Source: Hygrophila difformis
Lineage: Eukaryota > Streptophyta > Magnoliopsida > Lamiales > Acanthaceae
Direction: 5' to 3'
Length of the DNA stretch: 64,000 nt
Assembly: GCA_030278955.1 (NCBI GenBank)
Contig: JAOANR010000014.1
Span: 24,492,068-24,556,067, forward strand
In this document: in pieces, positions 9,789-22,123 of the stretch
Layout of the letters: each line of letters opens with the position of its first letter
Position numbering within the stretch: the stretch's first letter is position 1
Made by a program: the position numbers and the translations under genes
Notes under the pieces: model-generated
The model's input: the letters and a program-made list of their open reading frames with translations, nothing else
The model's database searches: none
Told to the model about the DNA's origin: nothing

Positions 9789-10406
9789 TTAGATTTTTAT
9801 GCCTTCAGGACCTAAACTCCCGGGACCTTGCAACTCTACTGGCACAAAGGAATCGGCAAAACATAGGCTTGGCGTGAAGTGGACGATGCCAAGCAAAATA
9901 TAACCAAGGACGATACGGAACCCGACGATGTTGAAGCGGCTTGGCGTCGTAGGCTCGAAGGCATGGACGAAGCGAGACTGCTTGCTACGACGTGAGACTC
10001 CAAGGGGACGACGCGGAGCTTGGCGTCGTAACTGTGGAGGTTGGCGTCGTAAGGCTGCTGTCAAGAGTGGTGGTGGAGTTTGAGCTTGCCGGAGGAGGAG
10101 AGGTGGCCGGAGGTCCGGCGGGATAATAATTCTAGGGTTTTCATGATGCTGTTGCTGTTGGATCTGAAATTGAGGAGAGCAGCGGCTGTTGGTGGTGGAG
10201 CTGGAGTGGCCATAACTGGTGCTGCGGCGACGCCGTCGATGGAGTATGGGGACGGCAGAGATGGTGGTGGTACGGGGCTGTTGATGCGGAGATGAAGGAG
10301 GTGGCCGGAGCAATTGACGTCGGGGAGCTGTTCTCGTCGGGAATGATGGTGGAGAAGGCAGCGGCGGCACTGGAGATTGACACAATAAAATGAGGGTTTC
10401 CAGCAC
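9789..10406 (-). other. Low-complexity open frame, not recognised (copy A)
   Basis: A 205-residue frame rich in Pro, Ser, Arg and Gln, ending in the motif ELQGPGSLGPEGIKI. Copy B has a frame with the same end (22124-22720), but the reading frames diverge upstream and both are full of GGCGTCGTA repeats. The bias of the repeat explains the composition. It may be a leader or gene relic in the U3 region; I see no known domain and do not think it is a functional protein. Confidence 0.3.
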
Positions 10407-10842
10407 TTTGGGGTGGCCGGAATTTCAGCTGCGGGAGGCCTGGACGGAGATGAGGATGGTGGCAGTGGTACGACGCGAAACTTCTTCGGTGGACGACGCT
10501 ACGACGTGAGGCTCTTGATGGAGGTTGGCGTCGTAGCGAATGGTGGCTGGCGTCGTAGGACGACGCGAGACAGTTTGAGGAGCTTGGCATCGTAGCTGTG
10601 TAAGCTGGCGTCGTAACTCGGTGGGGGTGACGCTGGGATCTGGAATTGGTTGAATGGTTGCCGGAATCGATGGCCGGAGGAAGCAGGGGCGATGGAGCTC
10701 GGGAATGGCATCGATAGGGACTGAAATGAGGGATTGGGGATGTGGATGGCAGTGAGAGACTCGCCGGAGTATTGGGGGTGGACGGCGAAGGCAGCGGTGG
10801 TGAGATCCGGTGGCGTAGGCGACTGGAAATGGAGGCGGGATG

Positions 10843-11856
10843 TGTTGGGTTCTGTGTTTTGACAGAAATTCAAAACCGATGATTGAACCTACTCGATGGA
10901 ATCACCTCTGCTGCAGTGTGCTCAAAATTTGAAATATGGAGAGTTTTGCAGAGATCCATCTGGCAATGTTCTCAACGACTCTTTTCTGATAAGGGAGGAT
11001 ATAGACTAACTTTTTCTTGCAGGAGTTCCTGTCAAATCAGAAATATAGTTGTTACACTCAACCAAGAAATCCCCAACAGCTCTTTTTCAAATTTGTCACT
11101 TTTTGAAATCTGTCTGTTGGGATTTTTGTTTAAAAGAGTTTTTCAGAAGAGCTGAAGACAGAGATTCATTTTTTCAACTATCTTACATACAGAAAAACTC
11201 TCTCAAACTCCAAGTGTTCATCTTGAGTTGAAAGATCTTCGATTGGCAGCCGCTTGTTCAAAGATATCGATTTGTTGTTGCTAAATCGAAGTGCCTTGGA
11301 CACGTCTCAGTAAGGATTGTGTTCAGAACCCTTTAAGTGTATTGGTAATACATTTAAAGGGATATGTCCAAGGCTTTACCAGAAGACCGCTCTTCAAAGA
11401 TCATATCTTCTCAAATTGGAGGGAGTGCTTCACAGGTTTCTTCAAGTGGAACTCAAAGCAGGGAAGCTTTGGGAGTTGAAGTAGAAGGGAATTTTCTACA
11501 CCAAAGGCTGGAGGTTTTTAGTCATTACAACTGTCCACTTGGAGTTCGGAGCGAAGGCATCTTTCATATTTTGCTCATGAGTGTGGTTGTAAACCATAGT
11601 TGAAACACATAGTGAAATCTCCTCCTGGATTGGTATCCCCCAGACGTAGGCCGAAGGCCGAACTGGGTCAACAACTCCTTGTGTCTCATTTATGTTCTTT
11701 ATGCTTGCTGTTTGATTATTTGTTCTTTATTCCGCTGTGCATGTTTACTGGTTTACACTGGTTTTGTTTAATCTGTGTGTTCATTGCGCTAGACTAAACT
11801 CGTTACACAGAACCACTGCATAAAGAATACATCTTGCTTGATCCGTGGACCTAACA
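10843..11856 (+). repeat. 5' LTR of the Copia element
   Basis: A 1014-bp LTR beginning TGTTGGGTTC and ending CCTAACA. It matches 14491-15490 with several short indels, such as a segment near 11025-11041 missing from the other copy. Small open frames inside are LTR sequence, not genes. Confidence 0.93.
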
Positions 11857-11857
11857 A

Positions 11858-11871
11858 TTGGTATCAGAGCT
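11858..11871 (+). promoter_or_regulatory. Primer binding site, initiator tRNA-Met
   Basis: TTGGTATCAGAGCT lies one base after the LTR end. It is the typical Copia primer site complementary to initiator tRNA-Met. Confidence 0.93.
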
Positions 11872-11902
11872 ACACTATTTCAAGAGAGATCCAAACAGCA
11901 AG

Positions 11903-13570
11903 ATGAGTCAAAGATGGTCATTCAACATGCCCCCACTGCTCGATGGGACAAACTTTTCCTTCTGGAAGAATAGGATGCGCTCTTTTTTGATGTCAGTCGA
12001 TGATAGGGCTTGGGATGCAGTGCTCACAAACTATGAACCCCCTTCGGTGACTATTGATACCGTTGCCAAGCCTAAAGACAAAAAGAAAGGGACTGCAGGG
12101 GATAGGATCAACTGTAACATGAACTCCAAGGCACTACATGCTATCTTCAGTGCAGTGACCAAGGACCAATATAGCTTGATCTCTACCTGCACCACTGCTT
12201 ATGAAGCATGGGAGATACTGGTAAACTCTCATGAAGGTTCGGCTCATGTTAGAACTTCTAAAAGCATTTCTATTGAAGCTCAATTTCATAAACTTGTCAT
12301 GGATGTGCATGAGTCTATCAATAGTTTCAGTAGAATCCGTACTCTAACCAACAAGGCTCAACAGCTTGGTAATACCTACTCCTCCCAGGAGATAGTTCGA
12401 AAAATTGTAGGTACTCTCCCTGAGAGATTCAATGCCAAAATTGCCGCTCTTGAATTGCAAGAAAACTATGTCACCATAGCTGTTGATGAACTGATGGGGA
12501 TCTTACAGTCATGGGAGATGTAGGGAAGTCTGTGGCTTTCAAGGTGGAGTCCAAATCTCAGATTGAACCTTCTGCTGATGATTCGAGTTCAGATGATGAT
12601 AAGGAGGACTTGGTCAAGCTCTCAAAACGCATTGCCAGGATCCTTAGGGATAAGATGTTCAAAAAATGTGGAAAGAAGAATGGAGAATGCTCTTCAATGA
12701 AAAGACCAGAAAGGAGAAAGAGTGTCAGAAATGAAGAGAGTTCAAGCTCCAGTGATAGTGATCGTGATGATGTAACAAGAGTAGCATTTGTTGGCTCTTG
12801 GGACTCAGATTCTGAGTCAGATTCTGAATCGGACAATATTGGTAACTTCCTGTTTGTATCACTTCTGTATATTGTCAAAACAGTTCTTCTTCTAATTCTG
12901 ACAGGAAAGGAGACGAGAGTTTCGAAGCACTCAATGATCAGTATAATGAGATATATAACAAGTTGGAAGATAACGAAGAAGAATTCAGGAGAATGCAAAG
13001 TGAATTTGAGGATCTCAAAGTGAAATATTTTGCTCAAAGGGAAGAGTTAACAGATGCCTGCAATGAAAGAGATAAGCTTAGCAATCTTGTACACATCTTG
13101 GAGCCAAGTTCAATGGAGCTGTCCAACAAAAGAAATAAACTTGCCAAACATGTTCATGAGCTCATAGTTGCCAATGGAGAACTTACAGAGCAGGTCACTG
13201 TCATGTTCAATCAGAAGACTGAACTCGAAGAACAGGTGACCACACTCACTGAACAGGTTCAAGTGTTGAATGCCAAAGTAACTAGTGATGAAGAATTGAT
13301 CAGCAACCTTAACAAAGGCAAAGGAACTCTTGATGAAATAATTTCTGCTGGAAAATCTCATGGTGACAGACATGGTATTGGCTATGATCAAGGGAGCTCC
13401 AGTTAGAATCAAAGGCAGTTTGTCAAAGGTGGATACCTTACTGATGAACTTCCAATGATGAGTAATAAAGAGATCATTAAACAAGCTAGAGAACCAAGGA
13501 GGAGGACCGGATTCAGACTTCCACCTCCCACACCCTCGGAATGTGAGTATTGTCAAAACTATGGTCGCTA
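11903..13570 (+). pseudogene. gag: Copia gag (UBN2-type), frame-broken
   Basis: The likely start is ATG 11903 (MSQRWSFNMPPLLDGTNFSF), since the open frame upstream of it is primer-site sequence. The first frame runs to TAG 12521-12523 and covers the UBN2 gag domain with SAVTKDQYSLISTCTTAYEAWEIL and a conserved LPERFNAKIAALE. The product then continues in a second frame (about 12515-12840) with an acidic Ser/Asp region, and in a third (about 12880-13406) with a long coiled coil of Glu/Leu/Asn heptads. A cysteine motif CEYCQNYGR near 13550 is followed by a stop where a zinc knuckle would continue. At least two frameshifts and one stop make it non-functional. The long gag with a coiled coil resembles the SIRE/Maximus lineage. 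Confidence 0.85.
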
Positions 13571-14476
13571 AGGTGAAGCTTGTCACGCCCTAGCCAGAGA
13601 TGCCCTTTCTGGAAGACCAGTTGTATGGCCTAATGAGAACCTCAGTAGGAGTATTCCAAGAAGGGAATGGCGTGCCAAAGGAACCATGGTCAGTCTCATT
13701 GCTTCATCAACTAAGCCAGGAAAGAAGATGATTGAACATCAAGGTTTGAATCAAGCAAGGTTGGATCATTAAAGAGAGACCTTGGGCTTTGCAACATGGT
13801 CTGAATGAAGCCAATCGGATCCCCCATTTTGTATACGGTTCAAATTCCTAACCCAAAACTTGTTCAATATATTTATTTACTAATGATTTGGGTTGCAGGA
13901 ATTATAATTTTTAGGGGGAGACCAAAAAGACCCACTGGACCGACCCAATATGTCACCTCAAGATAGAATATTATCTGATATCTTGGTCCAAGAGTCAATT
14001 ACGCAAATATGAGCAAGACTTCTTGTTGCCTGACACATGGTCCGATGATTAGAATGCCATTATTCATCTTTATGACGATGAGGATAATTCTGGAGATGGA
14101 GATGACACTGAGGGAGATGATGAGAAATCATAATGATTTTTGCCAGTAAAAGTGATCCAGAGGGGGAGAGATCAAATTCAACGCGCTGAATTAAACACCT
14201 CTGGAGATTGGTAACATCTTTCTAACTCTAATCTCTTTTCGATAGAAGATTTATGAACTGATGATTTTTTGGTTGCTGGTATTTGTGAACTGTTTGCTGG
14301 ATATTTTCCATTGTGATTTGAATGTAAAGCTCTATGTTGACATTGTCATATTTTGTAAAGAGCTTATTCTTTTTGGGAAATTAAACGGTGGTTGGGTAAA
14401 TGGGATGCATTTATATTTCCTGTATTCTTGTTTAGTTCATCATCGGTTGTATTTGTGTGCTGGCTCACTTCCTGTC
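13571..14476 (+). other. Internal relic between gag and the 3' LTR of the Copia element
   Basis: No pol domain can be read. Near 13920 the sequence joins a region that still translates in short pieces to an acidic Asp/Glu-rich end (about 14060-14130). This could be a remnant of the 3' accessory frame found in some SIRE elements, but it is too short to be sure. A small plus-strand frame at 14261 runs into the LTR and is not a gene. Confidence 0.5.
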
Positions 14477-14490
14477 AAAAAGGGGGAGAT
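14477..14490 (+). other. Polypurine tract of the Copia element
   Basis: AAAAAGGGGGAGAT directly precedes the TGTTGGG start of the 3' LTR, the place where plus-strand synthesis is primed. Confidence 0.9.
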
Positions 14491-15490
14491 TGTTGGGTTC
14501 TGTGTTTTGACAGAAGTTCAAAACCGATTATCGAACCTACTCGATGGAATCACCTCTGCTGCAGTGTGCTCAAAATTTCAAATATGGAGAGTTTTGCAGA
14601 GATCCAGCTGGCAATGTTCTCAATGGCTCCTTTCTGATAAGGGAGGATATAGACTAACTTTTTCTTGCAGGGAGAAATATAGCTGTTACACTCAACCAAT
14701 AAAATCCCCAACAACTCTTTTTCAAATTTGTCACTTTTTGAAATCTGTCTGTTGGGATTTTTGTTTAAAAGGTTTTTCAGAAGAGTTGAAGACAGAGATT
14801 CATTTTTTCAACTATCTTACATACAGAAAAACTCTCTCAAACTCCAAGTGTTCATCTTGAGTTGAAAGATCTTCGATTGGCAGCCTCTTGTTCAAATATA
14901 TCGATTTGTTGCTGCTAAATCGAAGTGCCTTGGACACGTCTCAGTAAGGATTGTGTTCAGAACCCTTTAAGTGTTTTGGTAATACATTTAAAGGGATAAG
15001 TCCAAGGCTTTACCAGAAGACCACTCTTCAAATATCATATCTTCTTAAATTGGAGGGAGTGCTTCACAGATTTCTTCAAGGGGAACTCAAAGCAGGGAAG
15101 CTTTGGGAGTTGAAGTAGAAGGGAATTTTCTACACCAAATGCTGGAGGTTTTTGGTCATTACAAGTGTCCACTTGGAGTTCGGAGTGAAGGCATCTTTCA
15201 TATTTTGCTAATGTGTGTGGTTGTAAACCATAGTTGAAACACATAGTGAAATATCCTCCTGGATTGGTATCCCCCAGACGTAGGCCGAAGGCCGAACTGG
15301 GTCAACAACTCCTTGTGTCTCATTTATGTTCTTTATGCTTGCTGGTTGATTATTTGTTCTTTATTCCGCTGTGCATGTTTATTGGTTTACACTGGTTTTG
15401 TTTAAACTGTGTGTTCATTGCACTAGACTGAACTCGTTACACAGAACCACTGCATAAAGAATACATCTTGCTAGATCCGTAGACCTAACA
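14491..15490 (+). repeat. 3' LTR of the Copia element
   Basis: A 1000-bp partner of 10843-11856 with the same termini, followed by the target duplicate GGATG at 15491-15495. Confidence 0.93.
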
Positions 15491-15690
15491 GGATGGCGGG
15501 CTGCCGGAGGACGGCAGGAGCTTGGAACGTATCTGATGGTCGGGAGAAATGGTTGTTGGGCGGGAGGTTGTGTTGGGCTTCGTCGGAGATGCTGCTTTCA
15601 ATTCCCTTAACCATTTTTCAATTTTGGGAAGAAGAAGGCTGGTGGGGCCCGCTGCAATTCAAGTCTACAATTCATTCCAATTTTGATTAG
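15491..15690. repeat. Duplicated block, copy A, right end
   Basis: Aligns with 23148-23342. Similarity fades in the sequence TTCATTCCAATTTT near 15675-15690; copy B goes on into the LINE tail at this point. Confidence 0.8.
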
Positions 15691-18155
15691 TTTTAGTTTT
15701 TTTTTTTAATTAAACATATATATAAATTAAATTTAAAACTATACATATAAATTTGTCCAAAAACTATACATATAAAATATATTAAATTACTTTTGTTTTT
15801 GGAATTTTTAACACAAATTTAATTAAAAAAAGCAATATTTTTGTATTTTTCAATACCAACTTATTGTTTATACAAATTTGCAAATATCTGTAAAATTCAA
15901 CTGCTTTCTTATTTAAATAAGACCGGAATGTGATCAAATGTCCATGTTTAGACACGGAAATAGATTGAAAATAATGGTCAATTTTGGCCATTATCAACAT
16001 CATCACATTTAATACTGATCGTCCCCGAGCAGTGAGAGTCTGTGCTCCTAAGAGCATAGACGCTACATATTCAATCTATTTTCGTGGCTTAAAAAATTTC
16101 ATTCTTTTTATATTGGGATAAGACAACCAAAGACTAAAAGTATTAAATTCTCTTGATTGCAGTGTTTAATAAAATGATATTTCTCACTTAATCAGGCATA
16201 CAAATCATTCATTATTGATAATTTTAAATGAATATCATGTTTAGAAATAAACATTGATTTAATTCTAGAATTAAAGCATGACATGAACATAAAAATCAAA
16301 TCGGAGCCTCACATATAGGAGATGCGGAAATTTCACTCACTCTAAAAATTGGGGTTTTATCATAATCGCTCATAATCAAATTTAATTAAATTATCTCATA
16401 TGCTTGCAATTGAAACAACTCGCCACCGGCTCATTTCTTCAAATCAAGATCATGAGGTCTTATTCAAGGGTTATAATGGGGCATACGGTTGTAACATTGG
16501 TATGGAAGGAAATTATTGGGCTAAGAAGTGACAAGAATTCATTTAATCATAACATGACATTATTTTTATTTAAAATTTATGATCATCAATATTTTTCTTT
16601 CTTCCTTTTTCTTTTTCCATTGCATGACATTAGACTATGTCTAATTGCTTGTCATCTGCAATTTATTTTTGTTGAATAGAATTCAACATTTTTCTTCTTT
16701 TCTTCCCTTTTTTTTCTCTCTTTTTTTTTCTCTTTTTCTTGTTGTATTTTTGATTGGATTTTGAATACCGATTATAATTTGATGATCATAAATTTGATGC
16801 CTTGATAAAATTTATTCTTGCACTCTTGGGTTTAAATTTCTTGGTCTTTTTATAGAGCTAGGAATAATATAGAGGGCTTCAAAGAAAAATTAGGCTTAAA
16901 GGCTCAAAGTGGTTAATCCTAAAGGGAAAATATTTTTGGGTTTGGAATTCGAACGAAGGCCAAAATTTTGGTTTCTAGGTGCCTCGATCATATGCTCGAT
17001 TTTTGGAATATGGCATGGTCTTCAATCGGTCCCAATCGCAAGTTCTAGTTTCCTTTAATTAAAATGATTTTTACACAACAAATAAAGAAAATGAGTAAAA
17101 TTGACTCATGGCTCAAATCTCACATGGAATGGTTCATTCATGTCATACAAAATTCTTAAATCTAATCTTTGAAAAATTCTTACAATATATTCAATTAAAT
17201 TCTCAACATGAGGACTCATTACCCAACAAGATGATGATATCATTAAATTTTTATAGCGCAAAACCTCAAAAATTCATATCATGCATGTATTCAATTATAT
17301 TATCCCAATTTAAAAGTTTGAAAATTTAATCATAAACCAAGATCTCATATGTGAATTTAAACTGACAGATTTATGCATGCTTCGCACTGGATATATCTAT
17401 AAAAATAATAAAAGTAAGACCTAACACATATTTTTTTTATGAGATAAATATTTAAGTGAAGAATCAACATCATCACATTTTGAGTCTTGCTCTAAATGTG
17501 AGTTAGTCAATTCCTACTTAAACAAATTATTGAAATCAAAACAAAATAAAAGAGGAGGGAGGGAGGAAGCAAATATTAATATAAAAGCTAGGAAAATCAT
17601 TCCGATAGCCTTTTTCGTCAAACTAATTATGTGTTTGACGATTTTGGCTATGTGTGATCGATTGGGTCATCGAACAAGGCTATTGTTCGATGCCCAATGC
17701 TTAGGAAAAATTCTAATTTTCATCACAATTGCTCGATCGCATTTTTAGATTTTCTAAATAAAATTTAATCTACTTGCACAAATTAGGTTGGATTAACTCC
17801 GTCCTTATGAAAGTTATTCCGGATTTTAAATCGCTTTAAATTCCAGGAATACTTCAATTAATCACATAATCGATCCAACCGGGAACATGTTTTGAAGCTT
17901 TAATTTTCTTTTTGGTGGTCCCACAAATTCCTGTTTTCGAGCCTTTTCTTTTCTCTTTGTAGACTCCATTATTCCTGCAAGCAAAAATACCCAAATTGGT
18001 TAGGTTTTCCCCTCAAATCAACATCCTCACATTTAGAGTCTTAGTACTCTAAATGTTTAATTGATTTGAGGGTACTTCTCTGTTCTGAAATATTTACACA
18101 AAACTAACTATGAGTAATCAGGAGTGTAATTCTGTTAATAAACGACGCTGCATCC
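15691..18155 (-). other. ORF-free AT-rich stretch, putative internal region of a large LARD-like element
   Basis: About 2.5 kb without any frame of recognisable family. A pyrimidine-rich tract lies at about 16590-16745. The phrase ATCAACATC(A/C)TCACATTT recurs near 16000, 17465 and 18018, the last two within dyads. The calling logic is positional: it lies between the end of copy A and a minus-strand tRNA-Asp primer site. If A and B are LTRs, this is the internal domain of a coding-free element. Confidence 0.45.
18011..18071. repeat. Two-part perfect hairpin
   Basis: Outer arms CCTCAAATCAA (18011-18021) and TTGATTTGAGG (18061-18071) and inner arms ACATTTAGAGT (18029-18039) and ACTCTAAATGT (18046-18056) are each fully complementary, with a six-base loop. 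A weaker relative (TCACATTTT with AAATGTGA) lies near 17473-17502. Confidence 0.85.
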
Positions 18156-18173
18156 TCCCCGGCAACGGTGCCA
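18156..18173 (-). promoter_or_regulatory. Primer binding site, tRNA-Asp (Tat/Athila type)
   Basis: On the minus strand this reads TGGCACCGTTGCCGGGGA. One base differs from the exact complement of the 3' end of plant tRNA-Asp. The preceding minus-strand bases end in TTTCA, giving the expected LTR end CA directly before the site. Tat and Athila lineage Gypsy elements use this layout. Confidence 0.8.
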
Positions 18174-20745
18174 TGAAACTTTTGACAAATTTCCCACACG
18201 AGTATTTTCTAAAATATGAATAATAAATGAAATAGGAATTAATCTCGGTTTGAGTTTTTATTTGATGAAACCACTTCATGAAGATTGAGTTGGGATTAGG
18301 GATATATTTATAGGTTGTCACGTTTTTATTTACTCGTGTTAAGAAATTGTGCCCCCGAAAGCGCACGAAGTCAAAAATTGCAGTATTTATAGTAAGTACC
18401 GGATCGTTCACTGGAGGATGCGCGATAGAAGCAGGGCCCACGTAGTTTTATAAGATTTTCCACTCGTATTACTCGATTCAAGTTTGTGTTTTTAACTATC
18501 AACTACTTGACATAATTTAATCTAAGCCATCAAAGTAAATAAAATTATTCTACAAAGTAAATAAATTTATTCTAAGAAAGCAATTAAAATTATTCTAAGA
18601 AAGCAATAAAATATATTCTACGAAAGCAGTAAAAATTATATTAGGCTATCTATCATTAATCTAGAAAGCAGATTTAAATTGTGACAGAAGGGACAGGAAG
18701 AAAAGAATAAAAACTGGACAAGATTCAGATGAAACACAATTAACTTCAATTTTAATACACATATCTTTGTTTGGGATAATCCTTTAAGTTAGCTAACTCT
18801 CATGCTTTCTGTAATAAGTTCCCTTTAACAGACAGGTACTTACAGTAAGAATTTACATTCTCTTAAGACAACAAAATCTAAGATACCACAAACTCATAAC
18901 TCCCCTTGCAATACCTTGCAAGAGTGTGTTAGTCATCTGTGGTGGACAAGCAACACCTGACAAATTATTAGTTGAAGTGTCAAATACTGCTATCATTCCC
19001 CCATGTCACGCCCAAAGATTCTAATTAAGCCTGAACTATCCCATAACTCTCAAACCTAGAAGCAGTTTTGCTACTCTCAACACATCCGAGTGACCTCTAA
19101 AGAAAGCATTTAAAAGAAAGCGATAAAGAAAGCATTTAAAATCCTATCACTCGGAGGTTTTAAAAGTGTTACCCTGGTAGTATAAGAAGAGCTCCCAATC
19201 AGAATGACCGGACGTGGATCAAGAATTCCCGGTTCTCGGTGAACCGCTCGCAGTTTTCACTTCCTCCCGGGTGGTTATGAGATACAAACTAATGAATTAG
19301 TTCGTTCCGGATGCACTCACTCAGGACTCAAAAATAGACTTTGGCAGAAGAGGACAGCAGTTGAAAGAAAACTCAACCCTATCTCAGAAAATAACCAAGG
19401 CCCGAATGTTGTTCCTATAGTATTATCTATCACACCGTATTTGAATCCAAGTGGACCCCATCTCAGTGCAATACTTAATATTAGATTCCCAACACACAGC
19501 AATTTTGGAAAATAATTGATATTTGAAAACCATTCCCTAAACAGATACTAGACTCTCAATAAGAACACAAACCCTTTCAGTCTAGATGAGACCTAATCGC
19601 TGACTCTGCATCTAATTTCCCAAAATCAACCCTCGATCGGATATGAATTAGTCATAACTGTGGAATTTATCCCTTACTTAGATCTAGATTTTATAAATAA
19701 ATTTTTGTTGGAAATTTATTATGAGACATCTAATTAAAAATCAAGACTTCTATGTCCAAGGAAGGATCCAAAAATAATTAGACCACAATATTTACATAAT
19801 ATTATCATGCATAAATTTATAAAGAAGTGTAAAATTAAATTAACCCAAAATATAAGGTGGGTTTAGACGGAAGTGACACACACAGATGAAATAGCCTGAG
19901 GTGAGAAGAATTTATTTTTGGCTAAAAAGATGGCAAAACGATTGGGTGGACTGCAAACATCTGCTGTCCAATTTCCCTCTCATTTGGGTGGAATGATTTT
20001 TAGACAGTGGAATGCCTTAAATGACAGTTGCCGCTGTCATCTTAGACTCCACTATATGCAAATTTGGATAAAAACCCACATGTTCTATTCTGCAATAATT
20101 ATTAGACAACATTGGCATATGTCATTGAACATTACTAAAACTCTAAATTCAGGTTTGAAATTAAGATAAAGAAAATAAAACTGTATCCAGACAGGAGTTG
20201 GCTGAGTAGCTATTTCACTTCCCGGTGAAGGGACCATTCGCCAGAGCTTCCACCAACCACTGTCCGGACCATGCAAAATAACGAGTGATAGTTAACACCC
20301 AAACTACGAGCTATTTAACTTCCCGATGAAGGGACCATTCGCAAACATTATTTTGAGATATCTCTTATCGCTCATTTCGCACAACACGAGAAAGACCAAA
20401 ATAAATTAAGAAAATATTTTTGGGTTTTAATAAATAAAGAAAAATAATCTTGTACGAGAGACATTGGTTTCTCATGCAAGGTATGGAAATTATTCCATAA
20501 TCACTCTTTATGGTCTAAATAATCTCTCATTCCATAACTAATTAATTACAGTCCGGATTATATACTTAGATCATTAGAGTTTAATTTTGTAGAAAAATCT
20601 TTTATTGGAATTGAACAAAATTCTTTATATCAAATTAATCATGGGTTGAGATCATTGGATTTCAACCTCAAAATATTAATATAAAGGTTCAATTAATTAA
20701 GTGAGAAAAATGGAGAAATGGAAAATTTGGCATGAAGATGCCAAT

Positions 20746-21282
20746 TACGACGATAGACAGATATTACGACGTGATCCTAGGATCATGTCGTGAGGCTAGC
20801 GTCGTCATGGGTTGGTGAAAGATAATTTGAATTTTGGAATAAATGGTGTTATGTACGACGCTAACCTGACGTGAAACAAGGTTCACGTCGTAGGTTTGAA
20901 GTCGTGCATGTAGGTTAGAAAATAAGAAGCTACGACGCTAGGTTGAGAAATTACGACGTGATCCTAAGATCACGTCGTGAGTCTAGCGTCGTAGGGACAG
21001 AACCTAGAAATTTTTTGAAATAGAGGAAGTACGACGCTAGTCATTAAATTACGACGTGATCCTAGGATCACGTCGTGAGGCTAACGTCGTAAGTGGAATT
21101 TTTTAGAAGTGTTTGGTAAAAATGAGGGGGGTACGACGTCAAACATTAAATTACGACGTGATCCTAGGATCACAACTGATCATGTCGTGAGTTTAGCGTC
21201 GTAATTGGATTTTTGTGAAATTTTTAAAGAAATTTAGGCATACTCCCATCGTGAGAGAATGAAAAAAGTCACGTCGTGATCT
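20746..21282. repeat. Palindrome array with ACGACG/CGTCGT core, copy B
   Basis: Same array as 8421-8970 but better preserved. The unit near 21050-21077 is a perfect 26-bp palindrome, and the units near 20765, 20952 and 21150 differ by one to a few bases. Outer arms such as TACGACGCTAG with CTAGCGTCGTA are intact around 20931-20993. One unit has an eight-base insertion splitting its right arm near 21174. Confidence 0.88.
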
Positions 21283-21752
21283 ATATGATTTGTTATGAGG
21301 TTCAAGATCCATCGTTTAGTATTAACCAATTATATCGTGACACTATGCGTGCCCCGATGTGGTATATGCCAAAAATTTCCCAAGTACCTTAAATTTTTTA
21401 ATATGCACAAACATTAAAATACCATCCACTTTTTAGATCTATCTCACTAAAACTAAAAATAAAATAAGAATAAAAACTAAAAAGAAATAAACAACAACAA
21501 AGCAAAAATATAGTCTAAACTACACTAATAGATCTATAAAGAGATGAGCATTCAACATTTAAGCATTTATTATATAAGAAAGCATGTAAATCTAACTAAA
21601 ATTCCAAAACATGATCAAGTAACCAAAATAAAAACAAAACAGCAAAATTAAGCCATAAAACAAAGGAATAAACTCCATCTCATATTTTTGGGAACATTTT
21701 CTTGATTAATACCAAAATATGGTTCAAACACCCATTGATTAAGTGTTTCAAA

Positions 21753-21782
21753 CCCCCCCCCCCCCCCCCCCCCCCGCCCCCC
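21753..21782 (+). repeat. Poly-C tract
   Basis: Twenty-three C, one G and six C, followed by A-rich sequence. Copy A has only a CCCC run at the same place (about 9444-9447). Expansion, or a sequencing or assembly artefact at a homopolymer, is possible. Confidence 0.9.
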
Positions 21783-22024
21783 ACAAAAAAAAAACAAAAA
21801 AAACAAATAAGAAACTGTAAAATATAAAAAAGATGGCTAACTAAATCTAACAACCTATTTACAAACTAAGAATAAGAAATTAAAGCTAAAGCTAGAATGA
21901 AACTACATTGCAAGAAATTAAAAAAAATCTACCTATCCTAAACTAAGAGCCCCACCCACTGCTCTCAGCAAAAATTTGTTTTCAGATTGTGTAGAGGCTA
22001 CAGTTTAAGGAGGGGGAAGATAGC

Positions 22025-22032
22025 TATTTATA
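22025..22032 (-). promoter_or_regulatory. Minus-strand TATA box in copy B
   Basis: TATAAATA on the minus strand, counterpart of 9686-9693, with the same flanks. It points leftward toward the palindrome array and the primer site at 18156. Confidence 0.5.
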
Positions 22033-22123
22033 GGGGTAACGAAAACCCTAGTCACATGGGCCTTGGGCCTACTCGGAATTCCAGGAGCAAGGAGCGGGTC
22101 TTCGAGGTCCAACAAAGTAGCCT

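Larger units (their letters stand above)
8098..10842. repeat. Duplicated block, copy A, middle part
   Basis: It continues from 874 once the inserted element and one target copy are removed, and aligns with 20421-23152. It contains the palindrome array (8421-8970), an AT-rich stretch with no gene that I can support (about 9050-9600), a minus-strand TATA box (9686-9693) and a GC-rich region with many GGCGTCGTA motifs (about 9930-10620). Where A and B differ, copy A often has T or A where B has CG, as expected from decay of methylated cytosines. Confidence 0.85.
10843..15490 (+). mobile_element. Ty1/Copia-type LTR retrotransposon lacking pol
   Basis: Begins TGTTGGGTTC, ends CCTAACA, and is flanked by the direct repeat GGATG (10838-10842 and 15491-15495). 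Copy B at about 23150-23160 has the empty site with one GGATG. The internal region has the tRNA-iMet primer site, a gag of the UBN2/SIRE type in broken frames, and a polypurine tract. Protease, integrase, reverse transcriptase and RNase H motifs are all missing, so it is a deletion derivative. Confidence 0.93.

Noticed and set aside
13430..13460. Hammerhead ribozyme core (CTGATGA), as in plant retrozymes
   Set aside because: The matching GAAA and cleavage-site context are not present around it.
18156..18173. tRNA gene fragment (tRNA-Asp)
   Set aside because: Only the 3' acceptor complement is present, directly at an LTR-like border, so it is a primer site and not a tRNA gene.
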